A DNA stretch of 64,000 bases. It comes from CBDANZ01 sp965197865 (GTDB lineage Bacteria > Acidobacteriota > Vicinamibacteria > Vicinamibacterales > CAVVIG01). This document shows, piece after piece, positions 50,876-59,689 of the stretch; within the stretch, counting starts at the first letter, position 1, and the number at the start of each line of letters is the position of its first letter. A model generated the notes under the pieces. That model saw only the letters and a program-made list of their open reading frames with translations. It did no database searches and was not told where the DNA came from. The stretch spans positions 248,001 to 312,000 of the forward strand of contig CBDANZ010000002.1 of the NCBI GenBank assembly GCA_965197865.1. The letters are read 5' to 3'. A program made the position numbers and the translations under genes.

Positions 50876-51045
50876 CAACCGTCGTCTACTACCTCGCTCG
50901 GTTCGCGCAACTGGTCGGCATGTGGCTGCTCCTGGTCGATCTCGTTACGGCCGGGCCACTTGGACCCAGTCCTCGCCTGTTTGCCGTCGGGGTCGGGGTG
51001 TTTCTTGGCGGGTGGGGGATTACGCGGGCGGTCAAGAAAAGGTAG
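50872..51045 (+). CDS. Small two-span membrane protein after mutL
   Basis: A short frame begins within the mutL stop (CTG at 50872, overlapping as CTGA) or at the internal ATG at 50920, and ends with TAG at 51045, giving 57 or 41 residues. Translation is TTVVYYLARFAQLVGMWLLL..., with two hydrophobic segments (about 2-23 and 35-52) and a basic end ITRAVKKR. Hydrophobic coding character and a tight junction with mutL suggest a real gene, but the start codon is uncertain and I cannot name a family. Confidence 0.45.
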   Translation: MTTVVYYLARFAQLVGMWLLLVDLVTAGPLGPSPRLFAVGVGVFLGGWGITRAVKKR

Positions 51046-51097
51046 AAAGCAGAAATCAAGATGTGGACGCGAAACCTCCTTTTCTTCTCGGAGAAGG

Positions 51098-52435
51098 TCA
51101 GGCGCTGGATTTCTGCCTCTTGATTTGTTCCCAGCCGTCGAGCCGCCGCTTGATCTCTTTCTCGAATCCTCGCTCTGTCGGCTCGTAGTACGTACGTCCC
51201 TCCAGCGTCGGCGGCAGGCACGGCATGTCGGCGACAGTGTCGGCTTCGTGGTGAGCGTAGCGGTAGCCCTTCCCGTAGTCGAGGTCCTTCATCAGCTTGG
51301 TGGGAGCGTTCCGGAGATGCAGCGGCACCGGCTCGGCGACATCCTCGTGCGCATCGCTCGCCGCGCAGGTGTACGCCTCGTAGACGGCGTTGCTCTTGGG
51401 CGCGGTGGCGAGATAGATCGTGGCCTGAGCCAGCGCGGTATTTCCTTCCGGCATCCCGATGAAGTGCACGGCGTCTTTGACGGCCACCGCGACGGTGAGG
51501 GCCCGCGGATCGGCATTGCCGACATCCTCCGATGCGAACCGGACGAGCCGGCGCGCGATGTACAGCGGATCCTCGCCGGCCTCGACCATCCGGGCGAGCC
51601 AATACACTGCGGCGTCCGGATCGCTGTTGCGCATCGACTTGTGGAGCGCCGAGATCAGGTTGTAGTGCGCTTCGCCAGACTTGTCGAAAAGGAGCACCCT
51701 CCGCTGAATCGCCTGCCCAACTCGGGCCGCGTCGACGCGCCGAAGGCCACCGATCTCGGGCGCGGCGCTGACGCTCAGCTCGAGCAGGTTCAGCGCCGAG
51801 CGTGCGTCACCGTTGGCATACATCGCGATGACACGAATGGCATCCGGCGCGACGATGACGCGCTCACGGCCAAGGCCTCGCTCATTGTCTTCAAGGGTCC
51901 GGAGGAGAATCGTCTCAATCTCGCCGACCGTGAGCGCCCTGAGCACGAACACCTTCGATCGTGACAGCAGCGCCGCGTTCACCTCGAAAGAGGGGTTCTC
52001 GGTGGTCGCGCCAATGAGCACGATGTCTCCCGCTTCCACGCGCGGCAGAAATGCGTCCTGCTGGGCCTTGTTGAAGCGATGGATTTCGTCGATGAAGACA
52101 ATGGTGCGGCGTCCGGTCGTTCGGCGGATGCGTTCGGCGTCGGCCATCACGTCCCGGATTTCCTTGATGCCGGAGCATACCGCGCTAAAGGAGACGAACC
52201 GCGCTTTGGTGATGTCGGTGATGATCCGAGCGAGCGTGGTCTTGCCGGTTCCAGGCGGTCCCCAGAGGATGATCGACTGCAGCAGGTCGCGCTCGATCGC
52301 CTCGCGCAAGGGTTTCCCAGCCGCGAGAAGGTCTTCCTGGCCTACGAGCTCGTCGAAGGTTCTCGGCCGCATGCGACCGGCCAGCGGGGTGGGCGCAGCC
52401 TTCGTCGAGGGCTCCTCAGGAAACAACGAGTCCAT
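51098..52435 (-). CDS. rarA: Replication-associated recombination protein A (MgsA/RarA)
   Basis: 445 residues. AAA+ clamp-loader-like ATPase. Walker A GPPGTGKTTLARII follows DELVGQEDLLAAGKPL. Walker B is FIDEIHRFNKAQQDAFLPRVE, and the sensor segment is GATTENPSFEVNAALLSR. The C-terminal oligomerisation part ends with PNDEERGF-type sequence TYYEPTERGFEKEIKRRL, usual for RarA. It acts at stalled replication forks. It lies next to the methyltransferase gene on the same strand; its 3' end faces mutL. Confidence 0.95.
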   Translation of the reverse strand: MDSLFPEEPSTKAAPTPLAGRMRPRTFDELVGQEDLLAAGKPLREAIERDLLQSIILWGPPGTGKTTLARIITDITKARFVSFSAVCSGIKEIRDVMADAERIRRTTGRRTIVFIDEIHRFNKAQQDAFLPRVEAGDIVLIGATTENPSFEVNAALLSRSKVFVLRALTVGEIETILLRTLEDNERGLGRERVIVAPDAIRVIAMYANGDARSALNLLELSVSAAPEIGGLRRVDAARVGQAIQRRVLLFDKSGEAHYNLISALHKSMRNSDPDAAVYWLARMVEAGEDPLYIARRLVRFASEDVGNADPRALTVAVAVKDAVHFIGMPEGNTALAQATIYLATAPKSNAVYEAYTCAASDAHEDVAEPVPLHLRNAPTKLMKDLDYGKGYRYAHHEADTVADMPCLPPTLEGRTYYEPTERGFEKEIKRRLDGWEQIKRQKSSA

Positions 52436-52469
52436 GAAGGCTCATTGTAGGGGTTCCAGGGAAAAGACG

Positions 52470-53270
52470 TCAGCCTTCCTGTTTCTGTCTCTGCCGAAAC
52501 GCCTCGTAGATCATGAGCGCCGCCGTGACCGCGGTGTTCAGTGACTCCACGGGCGGCTGCATGGGTATCGTGACGCGCTCGTCGGCCTGGTCGACGAGCG
52601 ATTGCGGCAACCCTGCGCCTTCACCCCCCACGAGGATTGCGAGAGGGCCGCGCAAGTCGACCTCGAACAGCGGGTGGCCGCCGCGCGGCACGGTGGCCGC
52701 AATACGGGCTCCGTGTTGTCTGGCCTCGGTGACCGCCTGATCAACGCCCGCACGGACTGCAATCGGCAGGCGCAGCGCGGTGCCCATCGACCCTCGAAGC
52801 GCCTTCCATCCAAACGGATCGGCACATCGACCGGCGGCAACGAGGCCGGAGGCGCCGCCGGCCCAAACCACTCTCGCGATCGCGCCGAGGTTGCCGGGGT
52901 TCTGCACGTCGCAGGCGATCACGACATTCGGCGTCTTGCCGGCGTACAAGCGGCCCGCGTCGTCAGTCGGTCGACCCACAAGAGCGACAATGATGCTAGA
53001 GGAGCGCACCGGACTCACGGCTGCCATGACGGGCGCCGTCGCGACGGCGATCTCGGCTCCCTGTCGTTCGAGGCGCTTGAGGAGCGCTCTAATGTCTCCG
53101 CGTTCGAGTCCCTGCGTGCCGACGACCGCGTGACGGACGGCCAACCCGGAGGCAAGCGCCTCGCCGACGAGATGGTGCCCGTCGAGCAGCAACCCCGTCG
53201 GCTCCTCGCCGCGGGCGACCGCTTTGTAGCGACTGACGACGCTGTTCTGCCGACTGGTGATGTGTTTCAC
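52470..53270 (-). CDS. SpoU/TrmH-family RNA 2'-O-ribose methyltransferase
   Basis: 266 residues. An N-terminal substrate-binding domain (VKHITSRQN-like start MKHITSRQNSVVSRYKAVAR) is followed by the trefoil-knot SPOUT domain. Its three motifs are present: DVQNPGNLGAIARVV, LVGGEGAGLP and IPMQPPVESLNTAVTAALMIYE. Targets in this family are 23S rRNA or tRNA riboses; which one cannot be told. It is divergent from greA across 50-60 bases and lies 34 bases upstream of rarA on the same strand. Confidence 0.9.
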   Translation of the reverse strand: MKHITSRQNSVVSRYKAVARGEEPTGLLLDGHHLVGEALASGLAVRHAVVGTQGLERGDIRALLKRLERQGAEIAVATAPVMAAVSPVRSSSIIVALVGRPTDDAGRLYAGKTPNVVIACDVQNPGNLGAIARVVWAGGASGLVAAGRCADPFGWKALRGSMGTALRLPIAVRAGVDQAVTEARQHGARIAATVPRGGHPLFEVDLRGPLAILVGGEGAGLPQSLVDQADERVTIPMQPPVESLNTAVTAALMIYEAFRQRQKQEG

Positions 53271-53326
53271 TCTTATTGCACCGCGCTAGCGAAGGATAAC
53301 ACTGTGGTACCATCCGATGCTTGACC

Positions 53327-53797
53327 ATGAAGGATCGACTGATCAAGAAATTCGAAGATGAAATCCAGGCGCTCGATCGCGAGCTGAAGCTGCAGCTGCC
53401 GAAGGAAATCAAGCGGGCGCGTGAGCACGGCGATCTCAGCGAGAACGCAGAGTATGCGGCCGCCAAGGAGCGGCAGAGGCTCGTCGAGTCCCGGATCAGC
53501 ATGCTGAGGAAGCGGGTGGGCGAGATCGCGCTCATCAACATTGATCGCATTCCAGCCGATCGCGCGGGCTTCGGCTCGACACTCCACGTGATCGAGGCCA
53601 CCGGCGGCAAGCTCGTGTTTCAACTCGTGATGCCGGAGGAAGCGGACGGGCCCAAGGGGATGATCTCGACGAGCTCGCCGCTCGGTCGTGCGTTTCTGAA
53701 CAGGCAGGTCGGCGACATAGTCAAGGCCGTCACGCCCGGTGGGGCACGAAAGTTCGAGATCGTCAAGCTCGTTACGATTCATGACGGCAAGGGATGA
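53327..53797 (+). CDS. greA: Transcription elongation factor GreA
   Basis: 156 residues from the ATG at 53327; a TTG two codons earlier is less likely. The N-terminal antiparallel coiled coil contains the RNA polymerase active-site tip GDLSENAEYAAAKERQ with its acidic residues. The C-terminal FKBP-like domain ends at TIHDGKG. It rescues backtracked polymerase by stimulating transcript cleavage. The TGA stop overlaps the next ATG as ATGA. Confidence 0.93.
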   Translation: MKDRLIKKFEDEIQALDRELKLQLPKEIKRAREHGDLSENAEYAAAKERQRLVESRISMLRKRVGEIALINIDRIPADRAGFGSTLHVIEATGGKLVFQLVMPEEADGPKGMISTSSPLGRAFLNRQVGDIVKAVTPGGARKFEIVKLVTIHDGKG

Positions 53798-55215
53798 CCG
53801 ACCTCGGCTTCGTCTCCTCCGCCGAACCCTACTCTCCCAGACGCCGCACGGCGCTCGTCCTCACCGGCACGGGCACTGCGGGTGCGTATCACGCGGGCGT
53901 GCTGCGTGCGCTGCACGAGGCGGGCGTGAAGCTTGACGTCGTGGCCGGCCGTGGTATCGGCGCGATCGGCACGTTATTTGCCGCTGTCGATGGCGCGTCG
54001 CGCTTATGGGAAGAGAAGGGGTTCTGGCGCGCGCGGCCGGTCCGCCGTTTCTATCCCTGGCGCCCGATCCTGCGGCTCGTCGTGGGGTTGCTCGGCATAT
54101 CGGTTGCGCTCGTCGCGGTGCCGCTCGGCGCGGTGGCAGCCGGCCTCATCGTGTTTCCCCTCGACTTCGGGCTGAAGATGCTCGGCTTGTCCACGGGAGC
54201 CGGTCTTGGAGACCGATATCTGGCCTTCGTACAAGGCTCGCTCGCTCCAGGCGCGCTGGCGACCTGGCTGCCGGGGCTGGTGCTACTCGTGCTGGGCTTC
54301 ACCGCGGCCCTCGCGCTCTTGACCGGCTGGTTCGATCCCGACCGGCGCCGCCGCCGTGGGCGCTTCTGGTGGCGAATCATCCGGACCCCGCTTACGGCCG
54401 CCTCCACCGCCGACCGCTGTTGGACCGTGCTGTGGAATCTAGTTCGAGGGGGCGCGCAATTGAAGCGTCCGGCCCTGGCGGATCTGGGACGCCGGTACAC
54501 CGAATTGCTGGCCGACAGCCTCGGGCAGCCTGGGTTTCGAGAGCTGTTCATAGTCGTTCACGATCTGGACGCGCGGCGTGACGTCGTGTTCGCGCTGGTC
54601 GCACAGTCGCGCCGGCGCGAGCTGGTCAGGAGACCGACGATCGAAGAAGCCGACGCTCGCAGGGCCGAAGTGTTCGATCTCTTTGGCGTAGCGCGAGATC
54701 ATCTTGCCGATGCGCTCGCGGCCTCGCTGGCTGTCCCGCTTGCGACGGACCCGCACCCGGTCACGTTCTCCCCCGACTCTTACTGGCGCGGAGAAACTCA
54801 TCGTCTCTGTGATCGCCCGGCCAGCGCGCTGCGGTTGCTCGAGGAGCTGGCGCTCCTCGACGTTCAGCAGATCGTGCTCGTGTCAGCCGCCCCGGAATCG
54901 TCTGGCCCTCACGCGCTGGCGCCGCCTCGCGTCGACGGCCGGGGGCGCATTGGCGAATATCTCCAGTCGTTCGAAGCGGCCACCGTGGCCGACGCCACCC
55001 GGATTTACGCTCTTGGCGGGCCGCGCGTCTACACGATTCGGCCGGTGCACAATGCCATCGGGCCGTTTGATTTCACAGGCGGCTTCGACGACCGATCGGA
55101 TCGGCGCCAAGCCCTAGACGAGTTGATGAGCCGCGGGTACGAGGACGCTTATCATCAGTTCATCGAGCCGGTGGTGGGCGCCAGCGGCGAGCGCGTCGGG
55201 CAAGGAGTGCCATGA
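53794..55215 (+). CDS. Patatin-like membrane protein lacking the catalytic serine
   Basis: 473 residues. The N-terminus (TALVLTGTGTAGAYHAGVLRALHEAGV, residues about 23-50) is the patatin oxyanion and first-helix region. The nucleophile elbow, normally GXSXG, reads GRGIG here (VVAGRGIGAIGT), so the serine is replaced by Gly. The usual DGG/DGA aspartate motif is also not evident; the corresponding region reads CDRPASALRLLE. Two to three hydrophobic spans (about residues 92-124 and 155-175) interrupt the domain. It is therefore a patatin-fold membrane protein, probably non-hydrolytic. It overlaps greA by 4 bases. No partner is known. Confidence 0.75.
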   Translation: MTDLGFVSSAEPYSPRRRTALVLTGTGTAGAYHAGVLRALHEAGVKLDVVAGRGIGAIGTLFAAVDGASRLWEEKGFWRARPVRRFYPWRPILRLVVGLLGISVALVAVPLGAVAAGLIVFPLDFGLKMLGLSTGAGLGDRYLAFVQGSLAPGALATWLPGLVLLVLGFTAALALLTGWFDPDRRRRRGRFWWRIIRTPLTAASTADRCWTVLWNLVRGGAQLKRPALADLGRRYTELLADSLGQPGFRELFIVVHDLDARRDVVFALVAQSRRRELVRRPTIEEADARRAEVFDLFGVARDHLADALAASLAVPLATDPHPVTFSPDSYWRGETHRLCDRPASALRLLEELALLDVQQIVLVSAAPESSGPHALAPPRVDGRGRIGEYLQSFEAATVADATRIYALGGPRVYTIRPVHNAIGPFDFTGGFDDRSDRRQALDELMSRGYEDAYHQFIEPVVGASGERVGQGVP

Positions 55216-55228
55216 AGCGCGCGGCCAG

Positions 55229-55399
55229 CATGGCGGCATCGAAAGCTTCATCACCATGCCAGTGCTGACCTCGAAGTGGGGACGCTCGGACTAGCAGTTG
55301 CGCGAGGCGGGCGTCAGGCGAGGGATGCTCCAGCTGTCAGTCTGACTCGAGGACGTCGCCGACCTGATCGCAGACGTGGACTAGGCTCTTGAAAACTAG
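55229..55399 (+). pseudogene. C-terminal remnant of a Cys/Met-metabolism PLP enzyme
   Basis: One frame reads HGGIESFITMPVLTSKWG, then QLREAGVRRGMLQLSV and LEDVADLIADVD, with stops TAG at 55292, TGA at 55343 and TAG at 55382 and 55397. Apart from the stops this is a very close copy of the extreme C-terminus of cystathionine gamma-synthase/O-succinylhomoserine sulfhydrylase-type enzymes, where Gln, Gly and Gln are normal at the stop positions. Only the last 55 or so residues remain. It is a fossil left between the patatin-like gene and the convergent DHH gene. Confidence 0.7.
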
Positions 55400-55420
55400 A
55401 AGTTAGAAGGAAATAAGGAT

Positions 55421-56881
55421 CTAACGAACCTTAGCTTCCTCCCTCTCTCCTTTTACTTCTTCTTTTTCACTTCTACCTTCCTTCGGTGCCTCGTGCAGGA
55501 ACTCCTGGACGAGCTTGCGCAGGCGTGGGCCGATCCCGTCCATCTGAAGGTCACCGAACTTCTCGCGGAAGGCGCGTATCGGCACGACCGCTTTAGCCAT
55601 CGCCCGATGGCCGCCGGCGCTGCCGATGTCGGAAAAGAATCGACGGGCGAACTCGCCCGCATTCTTCGTATAACCCAGGTTGCGCAGGGAAATGACGAGG
55701 ATATCGTCGACCAGCCCCGCCACGATGGTCCATTTGACGCCCTCGACCTGCAAGAAGAAGTCAGCCACGTAGGGGATGAAGTCCTCGCGTGGCGTCGGTC
55801 CGATAAAGCTGCAGAACACCTGATCGACGTTCGTGCCAGCCCGATACGCTCTAAGGACGTAATCGAGGCGCTCCAGAGTGATTTCCGCGCCCTCCATCTT
55901 GCGGATGAGCGCCGCGTCGGCCAGCGGGTACAGGTAGGAAAAAGCCTCGATGTCGACCCAGTTGGCCTGCCGGTTGAAGAAGAGCGTGTCGGACTTGATC
56001 GCATACAGCATCGCGGTCGCCGTCCGCTCGGAGATGTTGACGTCGACGGCCCGAAGGTGCCGGGTGAGGATTGTCGAAGTCGAGCCGGAGTCGGCCCGGA
56101 TATCGCTGAAGACGGTGGTGTTGCTGGGCTGCTCGGGATGATGATCGATCACGAGATCGACCCGGTCGATGAGTTCGCCGAAGTAGTGGGGCTGCACGTC
56201 GACCATCGCGATCCGGTCGTAGTCCTTGATCGACTTGGCTGTGATCAGCTCGACGTGGATGTCGAGCAGGTTTGCCATTCGTAGATTTTCGGGACGCGTG
56301 ACGGCTTGGAGGGCACCGATAATCGCGGTCGTTTTCGTCCGACGGAGCACGTTGCGCAGCGCGAGGCCACTCGCCATCGCGTCTGGATCGGGATCGTTGT
56401 GGAGCATGATCAACACGCGGTCGGCATCGCTGAAGTAGCGCTGGTACTGCTGCACACGCGCCCGCGTCAACGATCGGCTCAATTCGGTCAGGAGCGGGCC
56501 TCCGAACAGCTCTGACATCGAAAGGTACGACACGTCGGGGAAGTCTCTGTGGAACTCTTCGGCTCGCTTTGCGGTGGCGGCGACGGCGACGCCGAGCACG
56601 TAGATCAAGATGGCGCCGGCGTCGCGGACGGCTTGCAGAATCTTTATGGGGTTGCGGCTGCCGTTGTCTTCGATGATGACGCAGGTGCTCGGGCCGACAT
56701 GAGCCTTCACGAAGGTGTCGGTTCGCCGAGGGTCGCCGACGACGACGTGGATGCCGGCGTCGTGCAGGCGGCGGGCCGTGGGGCGATTTTCGACGATGAA
56801 CTGGACATCGAATCCTGGCAGGAGGATCTCGTCGAGCACCCTGATGACGAGATCGTCCTGACAGACGGCTAGGCACCGCAT
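55421..56881 (-). CDS. TrkA-N-like domain fused to DHH/DHHA1 phosphoesterase (NrnA type)
   Basis: 486 residues. The N-terminal 140 residues resemble a TrkA-N/RCK Rossmann domain, but the glycine-rich loop is not canonical (LAVCQDDLVIRVLDE). The DHH domain has HNDPDPDAMASG and VDVQPHYFGEL, with DHH in VIDHHPEQPS. The DHHA1 domain ends with GSAGGHRAMAKAVVP. This core is typical of NrnA-like enzymes acting on nano-RNA or pAp. The C-terminal 20 residues are a charged Lys/Glu tail. The nucleotide-binding domain suggests ligand control of the hydrolase (inference). ATG at 56881, with a TATAAT about 20 bases upstream. Confidence 0.85.
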   Translation of the reverse strand: MRCLAVCQDDLVIRVLDEILLPGFDVQFIVENRPTARRLHDAGIHVVVGDPRRTDTFVKAHVGPSTCVIIEDNGSRNPIKILQAVRDAGAILIYVLGVAVAATAKRAEEFHRDFPDVSYLSMSELFGGPLLTELSRSLTRARVQQYQRYFSDADRVLIMLHNDPDPDAMASGLALRNVLRRTKTTAIIGALQAVTRPENLRMANLLDIHVELITAKSIKDYDRIAMVDVQPHYFGELIDRVDLVIDHHPEQPSNTTVFSDIRADSGSTSTILTRHLRAVDVNISERTATAMLYAIKSDTLFFNRQANWVDIEAFSYLYPLADAALIRKMEGAEITLERLDYVLRAYRAGTNVDQVFCSFIGPTPREDFIPYVADFFLQVEGVKWTIVAGLVDDILVISLRNLGYTKNAGEFARRFFSDIGSAGGHRAMAKAVVPIRAFREKFGDLQMDGIGPRLRKLVQEFLHEAPKEGRSEKEEVKGEREEAKVR

Positions 56882-56898
56882 CGAAGTTCCAGCCGCTA

Positions 56899-56904
56899 AT
56901 TATA
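56899..56904 (-). promoter_or_regulatory. Candidate -10 element for the DHH gene
   Basis: TATAAT on the minus strand, about 18 bases upstream of the ATG at 56881. The -35 region has no good match. It implies a very short leader of roughly 10 bases. Confidence 0.4.
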
Positions 56905-56970
56905 CTCCCCCGCCCGATCTAGCTGCTTGTTCCAAAAACACTTAGCCGGGTGTAGAGTGCAGATTCGTGA

Positions 56971-57655
56971 CCTGACTCGTACCCCCGTGCGGCGACTGCG
57001 ACGTTTTTCCTCATTGTGTCGGCCATGGCTCCGCCGCTGGCGCCGATGCACCCGCAGCAGGCGCCGGTCTTCCGAGGCGGTGTGGACCTTGTGCACATGG
57101 GCGTGACGGTCGTGGACAGAAAAGTGGCGCGGCGCGGTACGGTCAGAATGATTTCGCCAAGCTCGTGGAACGAATCGCCAGGAGAAAGCGCGCGGGTCGA
57201 CGGCGCTGTACGACGCAATCCGTGTGTATCTCGATGGCGCGTCCGGCCAGGATGGATGCAAGGTGACGCTTGTGTACACCGACGGCGGCGACAACCGGAA
57301 CTCGCTCGAGCTTTCGGAGGTGCTCGATCTCCTGAAGGCCTCTGGCGTTGCCGTCTGTGCCATCGTCGCGCTGGAAGGCCATTCGACGAACGCGCACAGT
57401 GGCGTGAGGATGGTGCTACAAGAGATTACTGAAGCCACGGGAGGACTGGCGTTCTCGCCGGCGGACGAGAAAGAAGTCGACAAGGTGTACAAGCGGATGC
57501 TCAGCAAGATTGTGTCTCACTACACGCTCGGATATTTCCCGACGGACCGGCGGGCCAACGGGGCGTGGCGGAAGGTCGAGATCAAGCTCCGCGCGCCGAA
57601 CGCGCGTCGCGTTCGGGCGCGCAAAGGCTACGATGCGCCCTCGGTGCGATGGTAG
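56971..57655 (+). pseudogene. Remnant of a secreted VWA-domain (VWFA-related) protein
   Basis: A signal-peptide-like start without an initiation codon (RAATATFFLIVSAMAPPLAP) runs into PVFRGGVDLVHMGVTVVDRK, the usual N-terminus of acidobacterial VWFA-related proteins. About 100 or more residues are then missing, and the frame changes near 57190. The C-terminal part (STALYDAIRVYLDGASG, VTLVYTDGGDN, LGYFPTDRRANGAWRKVEIK) is intact to 57655 and could still be translated from a GTG at 57224 (143 residues). The MIDAS-bearing N-terminal strand is lost. Internal deletion plus frameshift indicates a decayed gene. Confidence 0.65.
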
Positions 57656-57661
57656 GGTCAC

Positions 57662-59683
57662 ATGGCCTCGCTGTACGACCGCTTCAACATCGTGTCCGAC
57701 TTCAAGCTGGCGGGCGACCAGGAGCGGGCCGTCGGCGAGCTCACCGAGGCGTTGGATCGCGGCGATCGGTATCAGGTTCTGCTGGGCGTCACCGGGTCGG
57801 GCAAGACCTTCACGCTGGCACAGACGATCGCGAGGGTGAACAGGCCGACTCTGGTGATGGTGCACAACAAGACGCTCGCGGCTCAGCTATTTCGAGAGTT
57901 TCGCCGCTTCTTCCCCGAGAACGCGGTTGAGTATTTCGTGAGCTATTACGACTACTACCAGCCAGAGGCCTACCTTCCAGCGACCAACTCCTACATTGAG
58001 AAGGAAGCCACGATCAACGACGAGATCGACCGGATGCGTCTCTCGGCGACCCGGTCGTTGTTCGAACGCCGTGACGTCATTATCGTGGCCAGCGTTTCGT
58101 GCATCTATGGTCTTGGCTCGCCCGAAGCCTACTACGGGATGCTGCTGTCTCTGGAGCGCGGACAGCGCATCAGCCGCGAGCAAGTTCTCCGAAAGCTGGT
58201 CGAGATTCATTATGAGCGGAACGATCACGATTTCGGTCGAGGCACGTTCCGGGTCCGCGGCGACATCGTCGAGGTGTATCCGTCCTACGAAGAGCAGGGA
58301 CTCCGGATCGAGCTATTCGGAGACGAAGTCGACGAGCTTGTCTCGTTCGACACGCTCATCGGCAAGACGATCCGGCGGCATGACAAGATTGCCGTGTATC
58401 CGAAGTCGCACTTCGTCGCACCTCGCGACCAGACGAGACGAGCGGTGGGGTCAATCAAGGAGGAGCTAGCCTGGTACCGTTCCAAGCTGGAGTCGGAGGG
58501 AAAGCTGCTCGAGGCTCAGCGGTTGCATCAGCGGACCATGTTCGACCTGGAGATGATTCGCGAAATCGGGTACTGCCACGGCATCGAGAACTACGCGCGT
58601 CATCTCACGGGCCGCTTGCCGGGGGAGCCGCCCCCGACGCTCCTCGACTATGTGCCGAGAGACGCCCTGATTATCGTCGATGAGAGCCATCAGACCGTGC
58701 CGCAGATCCGGGGGATGTACTTCGGAGACCGGTCGCGAAAGGAAGTCCTCGTCGCATATGGCTTTCGCCTGCCGTCTGCGCTCGACAACCGGCCACTGAG
58801 TTTTGGGGAGTGGGAGGCGCGGGTCCAACAGGTGGTGTTCGTTTCGGCCACGCCAGGACCCCACGAACTATCTAAATCGCAGGGGGTTGTCGTGGAGCAG
58901 ATCATCCGGCCGACCGGTCTCACCGATCCGCCCATCGGCGTCCGGCCGGTCAAGGGCCAGGTCGACGACCTCCTGCAAGAGATTCGCCTTCGTGCGGCAT
59001 GCGGGGAGCGCGTGCTGGTGACGACCCTCACGAAGCGGATGGCCGAGGACCTGACGCAGTACTATCAGGAATTGGGCGTTCGCGTGCGGTACCTGCATTC
59101 GGACATCGAGACGCTTAAGCGCGTGCAGATCCTGCGCGATCTACGGCGCGGCGAATTCGATGTGCTCATCGGCATCAATTTGTTGCGCGAAGGTCTGGAC
59201 CTGCCGGAAGTGTCGCTCGTCGCCATTCTGGACGCCGACAAGGAAGGGTTCCTCCGATCGGCTGGCTCGCTCATCCAGACCTCCGGCCGCGCGGCCAGGA
59301 ACGTCAACGGACGCGTGATTATGTACGCCGACACGGTGACCGACTCCATGCGCGTCGCCACCGGAGAAACCGATCGACGGCGCGCGCTTCAGGAGGCCTA
59401 CAACCGGGAGCACGGCATCACTCCGCAGTCCATCGTGAAAGAGATCGACGAGGTGATGTCGAGCGTGTACGAGCGCGACTACGTGACCCCGTCTGTGGCG
59501 CACGACGGAGCCGAACGGTTTAGTACGCAGGCCGAGCTCGACGCGTACATCGCACGACTCCAGGACGAGATGAAGGCTGCGGCGAGCAATCTCGATTTCG
59601 AGAAGGCAGCCTCGATTCGTGACGAAGTCAAGCGCTTGGGCAATCCGGGGATGGGGCTGCCGCGTCCGGCGCGAAGGGCCTGA
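57662..59683 (+). CDS. uvrB: Excinuclease ABC subunit B
   Basis: 673 residues. DNA helicase-like damage-verification subunit of nucleotide excision repair. Walker A is LLGVTGSGKTFTLAQ, and the beta-hairpin that clamps DNA has YYDYYQPEAYLP. DALIIVDESHQTVPQIRGMY is the DEAH-type motif, and the helicase motif LLREGLDLPEVSLVAILDADKEGF follows. The C-terminal UVR motif ends EKAASIRDEVKRL. The ATG is at 57662. The gene is followed by a lipid-transport remnant rather than by another repair gene. Confidence 0.96.
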   Translation: MASLYDRFNIVSDFKLAGDQERAVGELTEALDRGDRYQVLLGVTGSGKTFTLAQTIARVNRPTLVMVHNKTLAAQLFREFRRFFPENAVEYFVSYYDYYQPEAYLPATNSYIEKEATINDEIDRMRLSATRSLFERRDVIIVASVSCIYGLGSPEAYYGMLLSLERGQRISREQVLRKLVEIHYERNDHDFGRGTFRVRGDIVEVYPSYEEQGLRIELFGDEVDELVSFDTLIGKTIRRHDKIAVYPKSHFVAPRDQTRRAVGSIKEELAWYRSKLESEGKLLEAQRLHQRTMFDLEMIREIGYCHGIENYARHLTGRLPGEPPPTLLDYVPRDALIIVDESHQTVPQIRGMYFGDRSRKEVLVAYGFRLPSALDNRPLSFGEWEARVQQVVFVSATPGPHELSKSQGVVVEQIIRPTGLTDPPIGVRPVKGQVDDLLQEIRLRAACGERVLVTTLTKRMAEDLTQYYQELGVRVRYLHSDIETLKRVQILRDLRRGEFDVLIGINLLREGLDLPEVSLVAILDADKEGFLRSAGSLIQTSGRAARNVNGRVIMYADTVTDSMRVATGETDRRRALQEAYNREHGITPQSIVKEIDEVMSSVYERDYVTPSVAHDGAERFSTQAELDAYIARLQDEMKAAASNLDFEKAASIRDEVKRLGNPGMGLPRPARRA

Positions 59684-59689
59684 GACCGC

